Assembly: GCA_023247155.1 (NCBI GenBank)
Contig: JAHFGZ010000015.1
Coordinates: 1-14,556 of the forward strand
Direction: 5' to 3'
Source: Candidatus Omnitrophota bacterium
GTDB taxonomy: Bacteria; Omnitrophota; Gorgyraeia; Aquiviventales; Aquiviventaceae
DNA: 14,556 nucleotides
Part shown: positions 7,255 to 14,259 of the stretch, one piece after another
How positions within the stretch are numbered: position 1 is the first letter of the stretch
Layout of the letters: every line of letters begins with the position of its first letter
Translations under genes and position numbers: made by a program
Notes under the pieces: model-generated
Databases searched by the model: none
Seen by the model: the letters and a program-made list of their open reading frames with translations, nothing else
What the model was told of the DNA's origin: nothing

Positions 7255-8693
7255 CGGCGGAGCCACCACATGCCGACGCCCGTCAGGCCCAGGACGCCAG
7301 GCATGGCGAGGAAGCTGAACCAGAACATCTGGTTCAGCTGCGGGGCGGTGAGGTGGAGCCGGATGGACTCCAGGGCCTTGGGCCCGATGCCGATGAGCTG
7401 TTCCTCCTGGATGAGCCAGTAGAGGATGCCCAGCACGAGATCGCGGTTGCCGACGTTGCCCAGCTGCGCATTCATGGCGAAGTCCGAGTCGCCGATGACG
7501 ACCAGGCGGGCGGGGCGGCCCCCGTCGCCAGCCTCTGCGGCGGGGCTCGTCGGGCGTTCGGCCGCCACGGCAATCGACACCGGCCCCTTGATGTCCTGGC
7601 CTTCCTCGAATGCGAACGTGCTCACCTCGGTGCGCGTCTCCCCCCACCCGGCCGGCGAGGTCACGGCGAGCGGGGTGACGGTGATCCCGCCCGGCGCCGG
7701 CTGGCTGGGGCGCACCGAGCGGGCCAGGGGGAAGAGCGTCACGAGCGTCCGCATCTTGTCGACGATGGGGTGCTGGGTGTAGTCGGTGACCAGCAGGTTG
7801 GCGGCGGAGACAAAGGGCAGCTGGTGGGAAGGATCGACAACGATGTCATGGCCCAGCGCCACGCCCCAGCGGTCGAGCAGCCCGTCCAGGCCGGCCTCCT
7901 CCGAGGGATCGAGGAGCGCCAGCAGCCGGCCGCCTGCCTCCAGGTAGGCCTGCAGCAGGCCGAGCTCATGGTCGAGGAACCGGCGCGTCGGGCCGGCGAT
8001 GACGACCAGCTGGACCTCCGGCGGGATCGCGGGGCGCTCCGCCAGCGTCACCGTCTCCGTCGAGATGCCCTGCTGCTGCAGGGTCCTGTTCAGGGTGGCC
8101 AGCCCCGCCGGGTCCTGGGCGTCCAGCGCCTTCTCGCCGTGGCCGGCCGTGAACCAGACGAGCGGGGAGGTCTGCCGGGTGACGGTGATGAGCGCCGAGG
8201 TGAAGGCGTCCTCGCCCTTGAACGCCGCGACACGGGGCTCGCCGCCGAGCTGCGCCGCGCTGTAGTCGTAGTCGGCCAGCTCCGTGTCAGAGAGCGGTTT
8301 CCGGCGGTCCCCCGACTTGAACACGACGACGTTGAGGTCCTCGATGGCGAACTCCTTCGCCAGCTGCCTGGCCCTGGCGATATCCCGCTCGGGGTCCACG
8401 AACTCCACCTGGAGCTTGGGGCTGACGCGCTGGTACTCGTTCAGCACATCGGTGATTAACCCGTAGAGCCGGTGGCTCGGCTGGTAGAACACGACGACGC
8501 TCACCGGCTCCTCCAGCGCGCGGAGCGCCTGGACCGTCTGGCCGGAGAGCGCGGTGAGCTGCTGCTGCGTGAGGTCCCACCGCGCGTAGCGGCGGCTGGC
8601 GATGAAGTTCACCAGGATGAAGAGCGCCCCGAGGAGGGCGAGCGTGGCGACGACGTTCGTGGACGCCAGGACCCGTCGCCCCCATCGAGCCAT
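7248..8693 (-). CDS. GldG-like ABC transport auxiliary protein
   Basis: This is a 481-residue protein of the GldG/ABC-transport auxiliary family. It has a membrane helix at about residues 12-32 (NVVATLALLGALFILVNFIA), then the family's RYARWDLTQQQLTALS segment. A large extracytoplasmic domain resembles the GldG type (VVVFYQPSH near the start, then VEFVDPERD, VWFTAGHGEKALDAQ and ALLDPSEEAGLDGLLDRWG). A second membrane helix near the C-terminus ends in WWLRRK. In Bacteroidetes GldG acts in gliding and secretion, but homologues beside ABC-2 genes are widespread in non-gliding phyla with unknown substrates. The ATG shares its A with the TGA of the permease gene (TGATG), so translation is coupled. 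The frame can be read back to 8999, but that part overlaps the permease and is not protein-like. The stop codon touches the downstream palindrome. Confidence 0.91.
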   Translation of the reverse strand: MARWGRRVLASTNVVATLALLGALFILVNFIASRRYARWDLTQQQLTALSGQTVQALRALEEPVSVVVFYQPSHRLYGLITDVLNEYQRVSPKLQVEFVDPERDIARARQLAKEFAIEDLNVVVFKSGDRRKPLSDTELADYDYSAAQLGGEPRVAAFKGEDAFTSALITVTRQTSPLVWFTAGHGEKALDAQDPAGLATLNRTLQQQGISTETVTLAERPAIPPEVQLVVIAGPTRRFLDHELGLLQAYLEAGGRLLALLDPSEEAGLDGLLDRWGVALGHDIVVDPSHQLPFVSAANLLVTDYTQHPIVDKMRTLVTLFPLARSVRPSQPAPGGITVTPLAVTSPAGWGETRTEVSTFAFEEGQDIKGPVSIAVAAERPTSPAAEAGDGGRPARLVVIGDSDFAMNAQLGNVGNRDLVLGILYWLIQEEQLIGIGPKALESIRLHLTAPQLNQMFWFSFLAMPGVLGLTGVGMWWLRRK

Positions 8694-9439
8694 CAGGACC
8701 GCCACCGAGGATGGCCGATGACGCGGCCGGTGAGGAAGAGCGCCACGGCCGTCAGGCTCCCGTAGTAGCAGAGGGGCCGCGTGTCGAGGATCCCCTTGGA
8801 GAAATCGACCAGATGGTCGAGGAGCGAGAGGTAGCGGATCAGCTTGCTCGTCTCGGGGTCGCGGAGAAAGAAGTCGAGGATCCCGACCGAAAAGAGCAGG
8901 AGGATGACGACGAAACAGAGGAACGCCGCGATGACCTGGTTGCGCGTCAGGCTCGAGGCCAGCACCCCGATGGCGATGAGCACGCCGCCCAGCAGCCACG
9001 TGCCGAGGTAGCCGGTCAAGACCGGGGCCCAGTCAAACGGCGTGAAGGCGCGCAGGAACAGGAAGAAGACAATGGTGGCGCTCCACAGCGCGATGTACGC
9101 CAGCCACGCGCCCAGGAACTTCGCCAGGACGACCTGGCTGTCGCGGACCGGGGCGGTCAGCAGGAACTCGATGGTGCCGGTGCGCTTCTCCTCGCTGAAG
9201 GTCCGCATCGTGAGGAACGGCACCGTGATGAGCACGGAGATCGAGTAGAAGAACGTGGGGCCGAAGAAGGTCTGGGCGATCGTGAACGAGGGGTCCGTGC
9301 CGGGGTCATTGAGGGCCGCGATCAGCAGCCAGAACACGAACCCCTGCAGGAGGAGGAACAGCGCCCCCACGACGTAGGCGACCGGAGAGTACCAGAACGC
9401 CTTGAGCTCCCGCGCGGTCAGCGTCGCGAGGCGGCTCAT
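8693..9439 (-). CDS. ABC-2 type transporter permease (GldF-like)
   Basis: This is a 248-residue inner-membrane permease with about six hydrophobic helices. The first follows a short cytoplasmic start (MSRLATLTARELKAFWYSP). The second is near TFFYSISVLITVPFLTMRTF and leads into SEEKRTGTIEFLLTAPV, the cytoplasmic coupling motif shared by ABC-2 permeases of the GldF/NosY kind. Later helices include YIALWSATIVFFLFL, LGGVLIAIGVLA and AAFLCFVVILLLFSVGIL. It should pair with the ATPase encoded just upstream to form the transport core; the substrate is not known. The ATG overlaps the ATPase stop by four bases (ATGA), and its TGA overlaps the GldG-like start by one base. Upstream in-frame codons reaching 9679 belong to a shadow of the ATPase gene. 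Confidence 0.94.
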   Translation of the reverse strand: MSRLATLTARELKAFWYSPVAYVVGALFLLLQGFVFWLLIAALNDPGTDPSFTIAQTFFGPTFFYSISVLITVPFLTMRTFSEEKRTGTIEFLLTAPVRDSQVVLAKFLGAWLAYIALWSATIVFFLFLRAFTPFDWAPVLTGYLGTWLLGGVLIAIGVLASSLTRNQVIAAFLCFVVILLLFSVGILDFFLRDPETSKLIRYLSLLDHLVDFSKGILDTRPLCYYGSLTAVALFLTGRVIGHPRWRS

Positions 9440-10383
9440 GCGTCTTCCCGCGTCGTGAGGTGGATGAACACGTCTTCGAGCGACGCGCGCAGCTGCGAGA
9501 GCTCCCGCAGCGTCCACTGGCGCTCGACGGCCAACCGGAAGATGGCCTCCCGGATGTCGCGCTGCTGGTCGGCCTCCACCTCGAAGGCCGCCGCGCCGTC
9601 GTCCCGGTGCTGGAGCGTGACCCGCGCCACCCCCGGCAGCTGCTTGAGGGCCGGCTCGATGGCCCCGGGCTCGCCGCACAGCTCCACCCGGACCACCTGG
9701 GTCCCCCGGAGCCGCTGCCCGAGCTGGGCCGGCGTGTCGATGGCGACGATGCGGCCCTTGTCGATGATGGCGACCCGGTGGCAGAGCATCTCCACTTCCG
9801 GGAGGATGTGGGTGGAGAGCAGGATGGTCGCGCTGCGCCCCAGCGTCTTGATGAGCTCGCGGGTCTGCCGGATCTGGTGGGGGTCGAGCCCGACGGTCGG
9901 CTCATCCAGGATGAGGATCGGCGGCTGTGCGATGAGGCAGTCGGACAGCGCCACCCGCTGCCGGTACCCCTTGGAGAGCCGCCCGATGAGCTGGCGCGCC
10001 ACGTCCGCGAGGGCGCACTGCTCCAGCGCCTCCCGCACGCGCTCGCGCCGCGCCCGGCGCGGGACCCCCTTGAGGCAGGCGCGGTAGTGCAGGTACTCCT
10101 GCACGCGCAGCTCCGGGTAGAGCGCGACGTGCTCCGGCAGGTAGCCGATGCGCCGGCGCACCTCGAGCGGGCGCTCCGTGACGTCCAGGCCGTCGATCCG
10201 GACCGTGCCGGCGCTGGGCGCGAGCATGCCGGTTAGGATCCGCAGGGCGGTGGTCTTGCCGGCCCCGTTGGGCCCGAGGAACCCCAGGATCTCGCCCGCG
10301 TGGACCTCGAACGAGACCCCGGCGAGAGCGGTGACGGTGTCGTAGCGCTTCGTGAGATTGGCGACTGCAATGGGGATCGGCAT
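9436..10383 (-). CDS. ABC transporter ATP-binding protein
   Basis: This is a 315-residue nucleotide-binding subunit of an ABC-2 exporter. Walker A is GPNGAGKT (37-44), the region after the usual Q-loop position reads YLPEH (81-85), the signature is LSKGYRQR (136-143), Walker B is ILILDEP (156-162) and the switch histidine is H192 (STH). The LSKGYRQR form and YLPE loop are typical of GldA/NatA-type subunits. The C-terminal 90 residues form the small beta-rich domain common in this group (RVTLQHRDDGAAAFEVEAD, then LSQLRASLEDVFIHLT). It is the first gene of the four-gene operon. ATG 10383 was chosen because homology begins there; the codons back to 10437 overlap its own promoter. AGAGGTG at 10394-10400 is a possible, rather distant ribosome site. 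Confidence 0.96.
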   Translation of the reverse strand: MPIPIAVANLTKRYDTVTALAGVSFEVHAGEILGFLGPNGAGKTTALRILTGMLAPSAGTVRIDGLDVTERPLEVRRRIGYLPEHVALYPELRVQEYLHYRACLKGVPRRARRERVREALEQCALADVARQLIGRLSKGYRQRVALSDCLIAQPPILILDEPTVGLDPHQIRQTRELIKTLGRSATILLSTHILPEVEMLCHRVAIIDKGRIVAIDTPAQLGQRLRGTQVVRVELCGEPGAIEPALKQLPGVARVTLQHRDDGAAAFEVEADQQRDIREAIFRLAVERQWTLRELSQLRASLEDVFIHLTTREDA

Positions 10384-10408
10384 TTGGGCGGAGCACCTCT
10401 TGAGGACT

Positions 10409-10437
10409 ATTCTTTCAACGGCGGCGAACCTTGTCAA
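10409..10437 (-). promoter_or_regulatory. Predicted promoter of the ABC operon, -35 shared with the divergent promoter
   Basis: On the minus strand a perfect -35 hexamer TTGACA (10432-10437) is followed after 17 bases by AAGAAT (10409-10414). Transcription would begin near 10402, about 19 bases before the ATPase ATG. The -35 hexamer overlaps that of the plus-strand promoter on the opposite strand, inside the near-palindrome CCTTGTCAAGG (10429-10439). Confidence 0.6.
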
Positions 10438-10459
10438 GGGGAGGTGTTTCAGGTACTAT
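10431..10459 (+). promoter_or_regulatory. Predicted promoter of the lipoprotein/MoxR operon
   Basis: TTGTCA (10431-10436) and TACTAT (10454-10459) are separated by 17 bases on the plus strand. A start near 10466 puts only about 6 bases before the lipoprotein ATG, so the message would be nearly leaderless. The -35 box overlaps the -35 box of the divergent ABC promoter. It is the only good promoter I see for the whole downstream operon. Confidence 0.6.
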
Positions 10460-10471
10460 ACATTCACCTCC

Positions 10472-10855
10472 ATGCCTCGCCGGTCCGCACGCGTGCTCGT
10501 CGGTGTGCTCGTCAGCGGCGCCCTGTGCAGCGGGTGCGCCGGCATCTCCCCGTCCCAGGTGGGGCAGACGGTGGGGACGATCGCCGGCTCCGCGATCGCG
10601 CCGGGGGTGGGCGCGCCGCTCGGCGCCCTCGTCGGCCTCCTGGCCGGCCTGTTTGTGCAGGGCGAGGTGGACAAGGTGACCGAGACGCGCGAGCGCAAGG
10701 AGCTCAGCGAGCAGCTCGCGGTCGGCTCGGGGCCGGCGCCGCCGGCTGAGGCGAGCACCCCCCCGCAGGGCGAGCCGGTGCGGGTGTGGGTCGATGAGAC
10801 CGTCCTGGACGGCCGGCTGATCGCCGGCCACTTCGACACACGGCACATCCCGTAA
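10472..10855 (+). CDS. Small glycine-zipper lipoprotein, function unknown
   Basis: This is a 127-residue probable lipoprotein. The N-terminus is basic (MPRRSAR), then hydrophobic (VLVGVLVSGAL), then CSGC, where the second Cys fits a lipobox with Ser-Gly before it but with Cys in place of Leu at -3. Residues about 32-62 form a glycine-zipper hydrophobic stretch (GQTVGTIAGSAIAPGVGAPL and on to LAGLF), which may insert into or lie along a membrane. A charged helix, a Pro/Ala-rich stretch and a C-terminal segment VWVDETVLDGRLIAGHF follow. I do not recognise a specific family beyond glycine-zipper lipoproteins. ATG 10472 follows directly after a predicted promoter; there is no Shine-Dalgarno sequence, and the bases before the ATG are CACCTCC. 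It precedes the MoxR cluster by 42 bases. Confidence 0.78.
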   Translation: MPRRSARVLVGVLVSGALCSGCAGISPSQVGQTVGTIAGSAIAPGVGAPLGALVGLLAGLFVQGEVDKVTETRERKELSEQLAVGSGPAPPAEASTPPQGEPVRVWVDETVLDGRLIAGHFDTRHIP

Positions 10856-10868
10856 GGTGACCACCGCC

Positions 10869-10890
10869 GCGGAACCGCTCGACGTTCCGC
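10869..10890 (+). promoter_or_regulatory. Hairpin before the DUF4175-like gene
   Basis: GCGGAAC (10869-10875) and GTTCCGC (10884-10890) form a perfect 7-base stem with an 8-base loop, ending 7 bases before the next ATG. Only a short TTT follows, so it is a weak terminator at best. It might reduce readthrough or affect initiation, since the downstream start has no Shine-Dalgarno sequence. The functional role is a guess. Confidence 0.35.
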
Positions 10891-10897
10891 ACGTTTG

Positions 10898-12298
10898 ATG
10901 ACCGCGACGACGTTCTCCGACGTCCTCCAGCGCTTCACCGCACGCTACCGGGCACGGCTGCTGCTGAAAGCCGGGGTGCTGGCCGCGCTGGGCGCCGGCG
11001 TGGCCGCCGTCCTCGCCTGGCGGCTCCACCGGCTGCAGGCGGGTCCGGCGTGGGCGGTCGGCGTGCCGAGCCTCTTGGGGCTGGCGGCGGCCATGGCCTT
11101 GAGCGGCTGGCTGCGCCGTCGCTGGCTCTCGCGGCAAGGCGGCGCCGCCTATCTGGACCGGGTCCTTGGGCTCCAGCAGCGGCTGATCACCGCCGAGGAG
11201 TTCGCGCACGCGGCCCAGCCGCCCCTCCTGTACCCGCTCCTCATCGAGGACGTCGCGCACCGGGTCGTCGCGCAGGGCGTGCGGTTCCCGAAGCCGTGGG
11301 ACCGCACGGCCATGGCGTTGGCGGCGCTGTTGCTGGCGCTGCTCCTGTGGCCGGTGCGCGGCGGCTCCGTCCTGCAGCAGCTCGCCCAGCTGCCGAGGCC
11401 GACCCCGCCGTCGATCCCACCCGAGATGCCGCCCCCGCCCGAGGGAGAGCGCGGGGGACCTGACGCCTCGCAGCACCGGTCGAAAGGCGCATCGGGCGGG
11501 TCGCACCAGCCGCAGCCCTCCCAACAGGGCCAATCGTCCGGCCAACCGGGACCATCCACACAGGGAGAATCGACCGCCTCGCCAAGCCAAGAGGGGCGCG
11601 GTCAGGAAGGGCGCAGTCACGATGCATCCGGGTCGCAGCCAACGGCTGACCGATCCGGAGACGGGCAGGGTCAAGGCTCGACGGCGGACGCATCGCGGGC
11701 TGGGGAGCGCGGCGCGCAACAAGCGGGGGACGCTTCGTCGCGTCAGGAAGGGGAGCAGGGGAGTGAAGCGCGCGGTCGCTCCGATGAACCGGGGCAGCAG
11801 GCGCAGCCCGGCGGCGCCCAGCCGCATCAGGCGGCAGCGTCCGCATCCGCCGAGGCGCCAAGCGGCGGCGGGGGGCAGTCCTCAGCGGATCAGGCGGCGT
11901 TGCGGGCGGAGATTCATGAGCTGTTGCAGGAGGTGTCCGGGGAGCTGAAGCAGCTGCAGGCCCAGCTTGCGGAGGCGCACGGCGACACCGCCCCTGACCC
12001 GGGCACCAGCACCGATCCAGACCTCTACGAGGCCCCGATGCCGATTGGCCCGGAGGCCGGGGACGGCTCGGCGCTGCCGATGTCGCTTGGCACCGACGCA
12101 GCCGAGACCCGCTCCACCCGGCCGGGAGGCGGGGTCGGCGAGCCCTCCGATGTCGTGTCCTCCGACGCCCCCCGCGCGCAGGCGGAGGATGCCCAGCTCT
12201 CCGACACGCCGCTGGAGGAGCGCGCCGCGGGGCGCCAGGTCGTTCCTCCCGAATATCGAGAGGTGTTTGACCGTTTGCAGAAGCCGAGGGTCCAATGA
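10898..12298 (+). CDS. DUF4175-like membrane protein with long low-complexity linker
   Basis: This is a 466-residue membrane protein at the head of the MoxR cluster. It has two membrane helices at about residues 23-41 and 52-70, a cytoplasmic-looking segment (LSRQGGAAYLDRVLGLQQRLITAEEF), and a third helix near 134-152. The overall plan resembles DUF4175-type proteins found beside MoxR/DUF58 genes. Residues about 155-175 are proline-rich and about 180-330 are a hydrophilic Gly/Ser/Gln/Glu linker with almost no hydrophobic residues. A likely coiled coil (about 330-365, ALRAEIHELLQEVSGELKQL) and a C-terminal VPPEYREVFDRL motif follow. ATG 10898 directly follows a TTG that could also initiate. 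The stop overlaps the MoxR start by four bases (ATGA). The coding frame has normal GC-rich third positions throughout, so the linker is genuinely translated. The family match is moderate. Confidence 0.82.
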   Translation: MTATTFSDVLQRFTARYRARLLLKAGVLAALGAGVAAVLAWRLHRLQAGPAWAVGVPSLLGLAAAMALSGWLRRRWLSRQGGAAYLDRVLGLQQRLITAEEFAHAAQPPLLYPLLIEDVAHRVVAQGVRFPKPWDRTAMALAALLLALLLWPVRGGSVLQQLAQLPRPTPPSIPPEMPPPPEGERGGPDASQHRSKGASGGSHQPQPSQQGQSSGQPGPSTQGESTASPSQEGRGQEGRSHDASGSQPTADRSGDGQGQGSTADASRAGERGAQQAGDASSRQEGEQGSEARGRSDEPGQQAQPGGAQPHQAAASASAEAPSGGGGQSSADQAALRAEIHELLQEVSGELKQLQAQLAEAHGDTAPDPGTSTDPDLYEAPMPIGPEAGDGSALPMSLGTDAAETRSTRPGGGVGEPSDVVSSDAPRAQAEDAQLSDTPLEERAAGRQVVPPEYREVFDRLQKPRVQ

Positions 12299-13302
12299 CC
12301 GAGCTGGTCGTGCGTCCGGAACAGTTCAGCAAGACGGTGGGTGCGCTCCGTGACGCGCTGCACCGGGTGATCGTCGGGCAGGATGAGGTGATCGAGCGGC
12401 TGCTGGTCGCGTTCTTCGCCGGCGGGCACGTGCTGCTGGAGGGGGTGCCGGGCCTGGGCAAGACGCTCCTGGCCAAGTCCTTCGCGCAGGCGCTGGGCCT
12501 CTCGTTCAACCGGATCCAATGCACCCCGGACCTGATGCCCGCCGACATCCTGGGCACGCAGCTCGTCGTGGACCGTGACGGCCGCAAGGTGTTTGAGTTT
12601 TCCAAGGGGCCGGTCTTCACGCACATCCTGCTCGCCGATGAGATCAACCGGGCGACCCCCAAAACCCAGTCGGCCCTCCTGGAGGCGATGGGCGAGCAGC
12701 AGGTGACCGTCTCCGGCACGACCTTCCATCTGGAGGAGCCGTTCTTCGTCATCGCGACGCAGAATCCGATCGAGATGGAGGGCACGTTCCCGTTGCCCGA
12801 GGCCCAGCTCGACCGGTTCCTCTTCAAGGTGTTCGTCGGCTACCCCTCGTCGGAGGAGCTGTCGCAAATCATCCGGCAGACGACCTCCGCCCAGTCGGTG
12901 ACGGTCCAGCCGGTGCTGCCCGCCCCCACGGCGCAGGCGTGGATCCTCGCCGCGCGCCGCCTCGTGCGCGAGGTGCTGGTGGCCAGCCCCATCGAGGCGT
13001 ACATCGTGAAGCTGGTCAGCGCGACCCGCCCCAGCGAGGACGGGGCCCCGGAGAGCCTCGCCCGGCGATTCCTGCGCTACGGCGCCTCGCCCCGCGGCGC
13101 CCAGGCGATCCTCCTGGGCGCGAAGGTGAAGGCCCTGCTCAACGGGCGGGTGAACGTGAGCGTGGAGGACGTCGACGGCGTCGTCCTGCCTGCGCTGAGC
13201 CACCGGGTCATCCTCTCCTTTGAAGCGGAGGCGGACAAGCGGACCGCCCCCGACATCCTCACGGAGCTCACCGGCCCCCTGCGGCGCGACGCCCCCGCGT
13301 GA
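12295..13302 (+). CDS. MoxR-family AAA+ ATPase
   Basis: This is a 335-residue MoxR-type AAA+ ATPase, a chaperone-like ATPase thought to activate or assemble partner proteins with von Willebrand A domains. It has Walker A GVPGLGKT (50-57), Walker B ILLADE (111-116) followed by INRATPKTQSALLEAM, the FVIATQNPIEMEGTFPLPEA stretch with LDRF (sensor 1 and arginine-finger region), and a C-terminal helical lid (about 225-325). No transmembrane segments are present. The start overlaps the preceding stop (ATGA), with GAGGG at a good ribosome-site distance. The next genes are DUF58 and BatA-type, the standard MoxR partners, which supports a role in envelope or stress-related protein complex assembly. 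Identification of the family is secure; the substrate is unknown. Confidence 0.96.
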   Translation: MTELVVRPEQFSKTVGALRDALHRVIVGQDEVIERLLVAFFAGGHVLLEGVPGLGKTLLAKSFAQALGLSFNRIQCTPDLMPADILGTQLVVDRDGRKVFEFSKGPVFTHILLADEINRATPKTQSALLEAMGEQQVTVSGTTFHLEEPFFVIATQNPIEMEGTFPLPEAQLDRFLFKVFVGYPSSEELSQIIRQTTSAQSVTVQPVLPAPTAQAWILAARRLVREVLVASPIEAYIVKLVSATRPSEDGAPESLARRFLRYGASPRGAQAILLGAKVKALLNGRVNVSVEDVDGVVLPALSHRVILSFEAEADKRTAPDILTELTGPLRRDAPA

Positions 13303-13322
13303 GAGCCGCTGAGGCCGAGCAG

Positions 13323-13347
13323 GCGGCGCCGTCTTGCGCGGCGCTGC
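13323..13347 (+). promoter_or_regulatory. GC-rich hairpin before the DUF58 gene
   Basis: GCGGCGCCG (13323-13331) pairs with CGGCGCTGC (13339-13347) with one G-U pair and a 7-base loop. It fills most of the 52-base gap between the MoxR stop and the DUF58 start. No T-run follows. Such stems are common by chance at this GC content, so the assignment is tentative. Confidence 0.25.
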
Positions 13348-13354
13348 AGGCGCG

Positions 13355-14239
13355 ATGCCGACGACGTGGTTGACCCCTGAGCTCATCAATCGCCTGGAGG
13401 CGCTCCAGCTCTCCGTCCGATGGGTCCGGGCCGGCCGGACGCTGGGCGGCCGGTTTCCCATCAACCGGCGCGGCTCCTCCGTGGAGTTCGCGGACTACGC
13501 CGCGTATTGCGCGGGCGATGACATCCGCGCCATCGACTGGAACCTCTACGCGCGCCTCGAGCGGCTGTTCGTGAAGACCTATCGGGAGGAGATCACCCTC
13601 TCCGTCGAGCTGATCGTCGACGCGACCGCCTCGATGGGGCTGCCGACGCCCGAGAAGTTCGCGCGCGCCAAGCAGCTGGCGGTCAGCCTCGGCTACATCG
13701 CCATCGCCGGACGCCACCATGCGCGCCTGAGCTGGCTCCGGCCAGGGCGGCTGTCGGCCACCCCGTGGTGCCACCAGCGGCGCGACCTCTTCCGCATGGC
13801 GGAGCTGGCCGACGCGGCCCGGGTCGAGGGGCAAGTCGCCATGGCGGACTGGATGCGCCGCGCCGCGATCGGGTTGCGCATCCGCGGCGGCCAGGCCATC
13901 CTGCTCACCGATGGGATGGCGCCTCCGGCCGATTTCTTCCGCGCGCTCCACGTGCTGATGGTGCGCAACCTCGAGATCAAGGTCATCCAGGTCCTGAGCC
14001 CGCAGGAGCTCCACCCCGCCCAGCTGCTCCGCGGGGGGCTGCTGGTCGACGTCGAGACCGGCCGGACCCACCAGCTCGCCTACAGCCCCGCGGAGCTTGA
14101 GCGGGCGGTCGCGGATCACAACGAGCTGCTGGTCCGGTTCTGCAAGCGGCACGGGATTCCGTTCGCCCAGCACCGGCTGGACGAGCCGCTCGCGACGTTC
14201 ATCACCAGGACGCTGCCCATCCACGGTTTTCTGGAATAA
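13355..14239 (+). CDS. DUF58 protein with a von Willebrand A-like fold
   Basis: This is a 294-residue DUF58 protein. The hallmark stretch is YCAGDDIRAIDWNLYARLER (51-70), followed by LFVKTYREE. A von Willebrand A-like domain starts at 86 with LIVDATASMG. The metal-site motif reads D89-A-T91-A-S93, so the usual first Ser of DxSxS is Thr. Further core segments are AILLTDGMAPPADFF and, later, IKVIQVLSPQELHP. No membrane helix is visible, so this form is soluble; longer DUF58 proteins carry two N-terminal helices. ATG 13355 was chosen over an upstream TTG at 13334 because the family match begins directly after it (TPELINRLEAL). It is flanked by MoxR and a BatA-type gene, its usual partners, which probably form one complex with the ATPase. 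Confidence 0.95.
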   Translation: MPTTWLTPELINRLEALQLSVRWVRAGRTLGGRFPINRRGSSVEFADYAAYCAGDDIRAIDWNLYARLERLFVKTYREEITLSVELIVDATASMGLPTPEKFARAKQLAVSLGYIAIAGRHHARLSWLRPGRLSATPWCHQRRDLFRMAELADAARVEGQVAMADWMRRAAIGLRIRGGQAILLTDGMAPPADFFRALHVLMVRNLEIKVIQVLSPQELHPAQLLRGGLLVDVETGRTHQLAYSPAELERAVADHNELLVRFCKRHGIPFAQHRLDEPLATFITRTLPIHGFLE

Positions 14240-14259
14240 GCCCGCCGTGACGTGACGCC

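Noticed and set aside
7119..8459. Long plus-strand frame of 446 codons opposite the gldG-like gene
   Set aside because: Composition (Arg, Gly, Glu, His) is typical of a shadow frame, and it crosses the palindrome and two clear minus-strand genes.
8711..10087. Plus-strand frame of 458 codons opposite the permease and ATPase genes
   Set aside because: No domain or membrane pattern; the opposite strand encodes clear ABC transporter subunits.
10451..10471. Minus-strand GGAGGTGA followed by ATG, a possible leader peptide start
   Set aside because: The reading frame stops after four codons and lies upstream of the predicted ABC promoter, so it would not be transcribed from it.
10415..11827. Long minus-strand frame of 470 codons opposite the lipoprotein and DUF4175-like genes
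   Set aside because: It is Arg/Leu/Pro-rich with no recognisable domain and covers two well-supported plus-strand genes; long antisense frames are expected at this GC content.
11622..11948. Basic 108-codon plus-strand frame inside the DUF4175-like linker
   Set aside because: It is an alternate frame of a low-complexity region; the frame with membrane helices and the terminal ATGA overlap is the real one.
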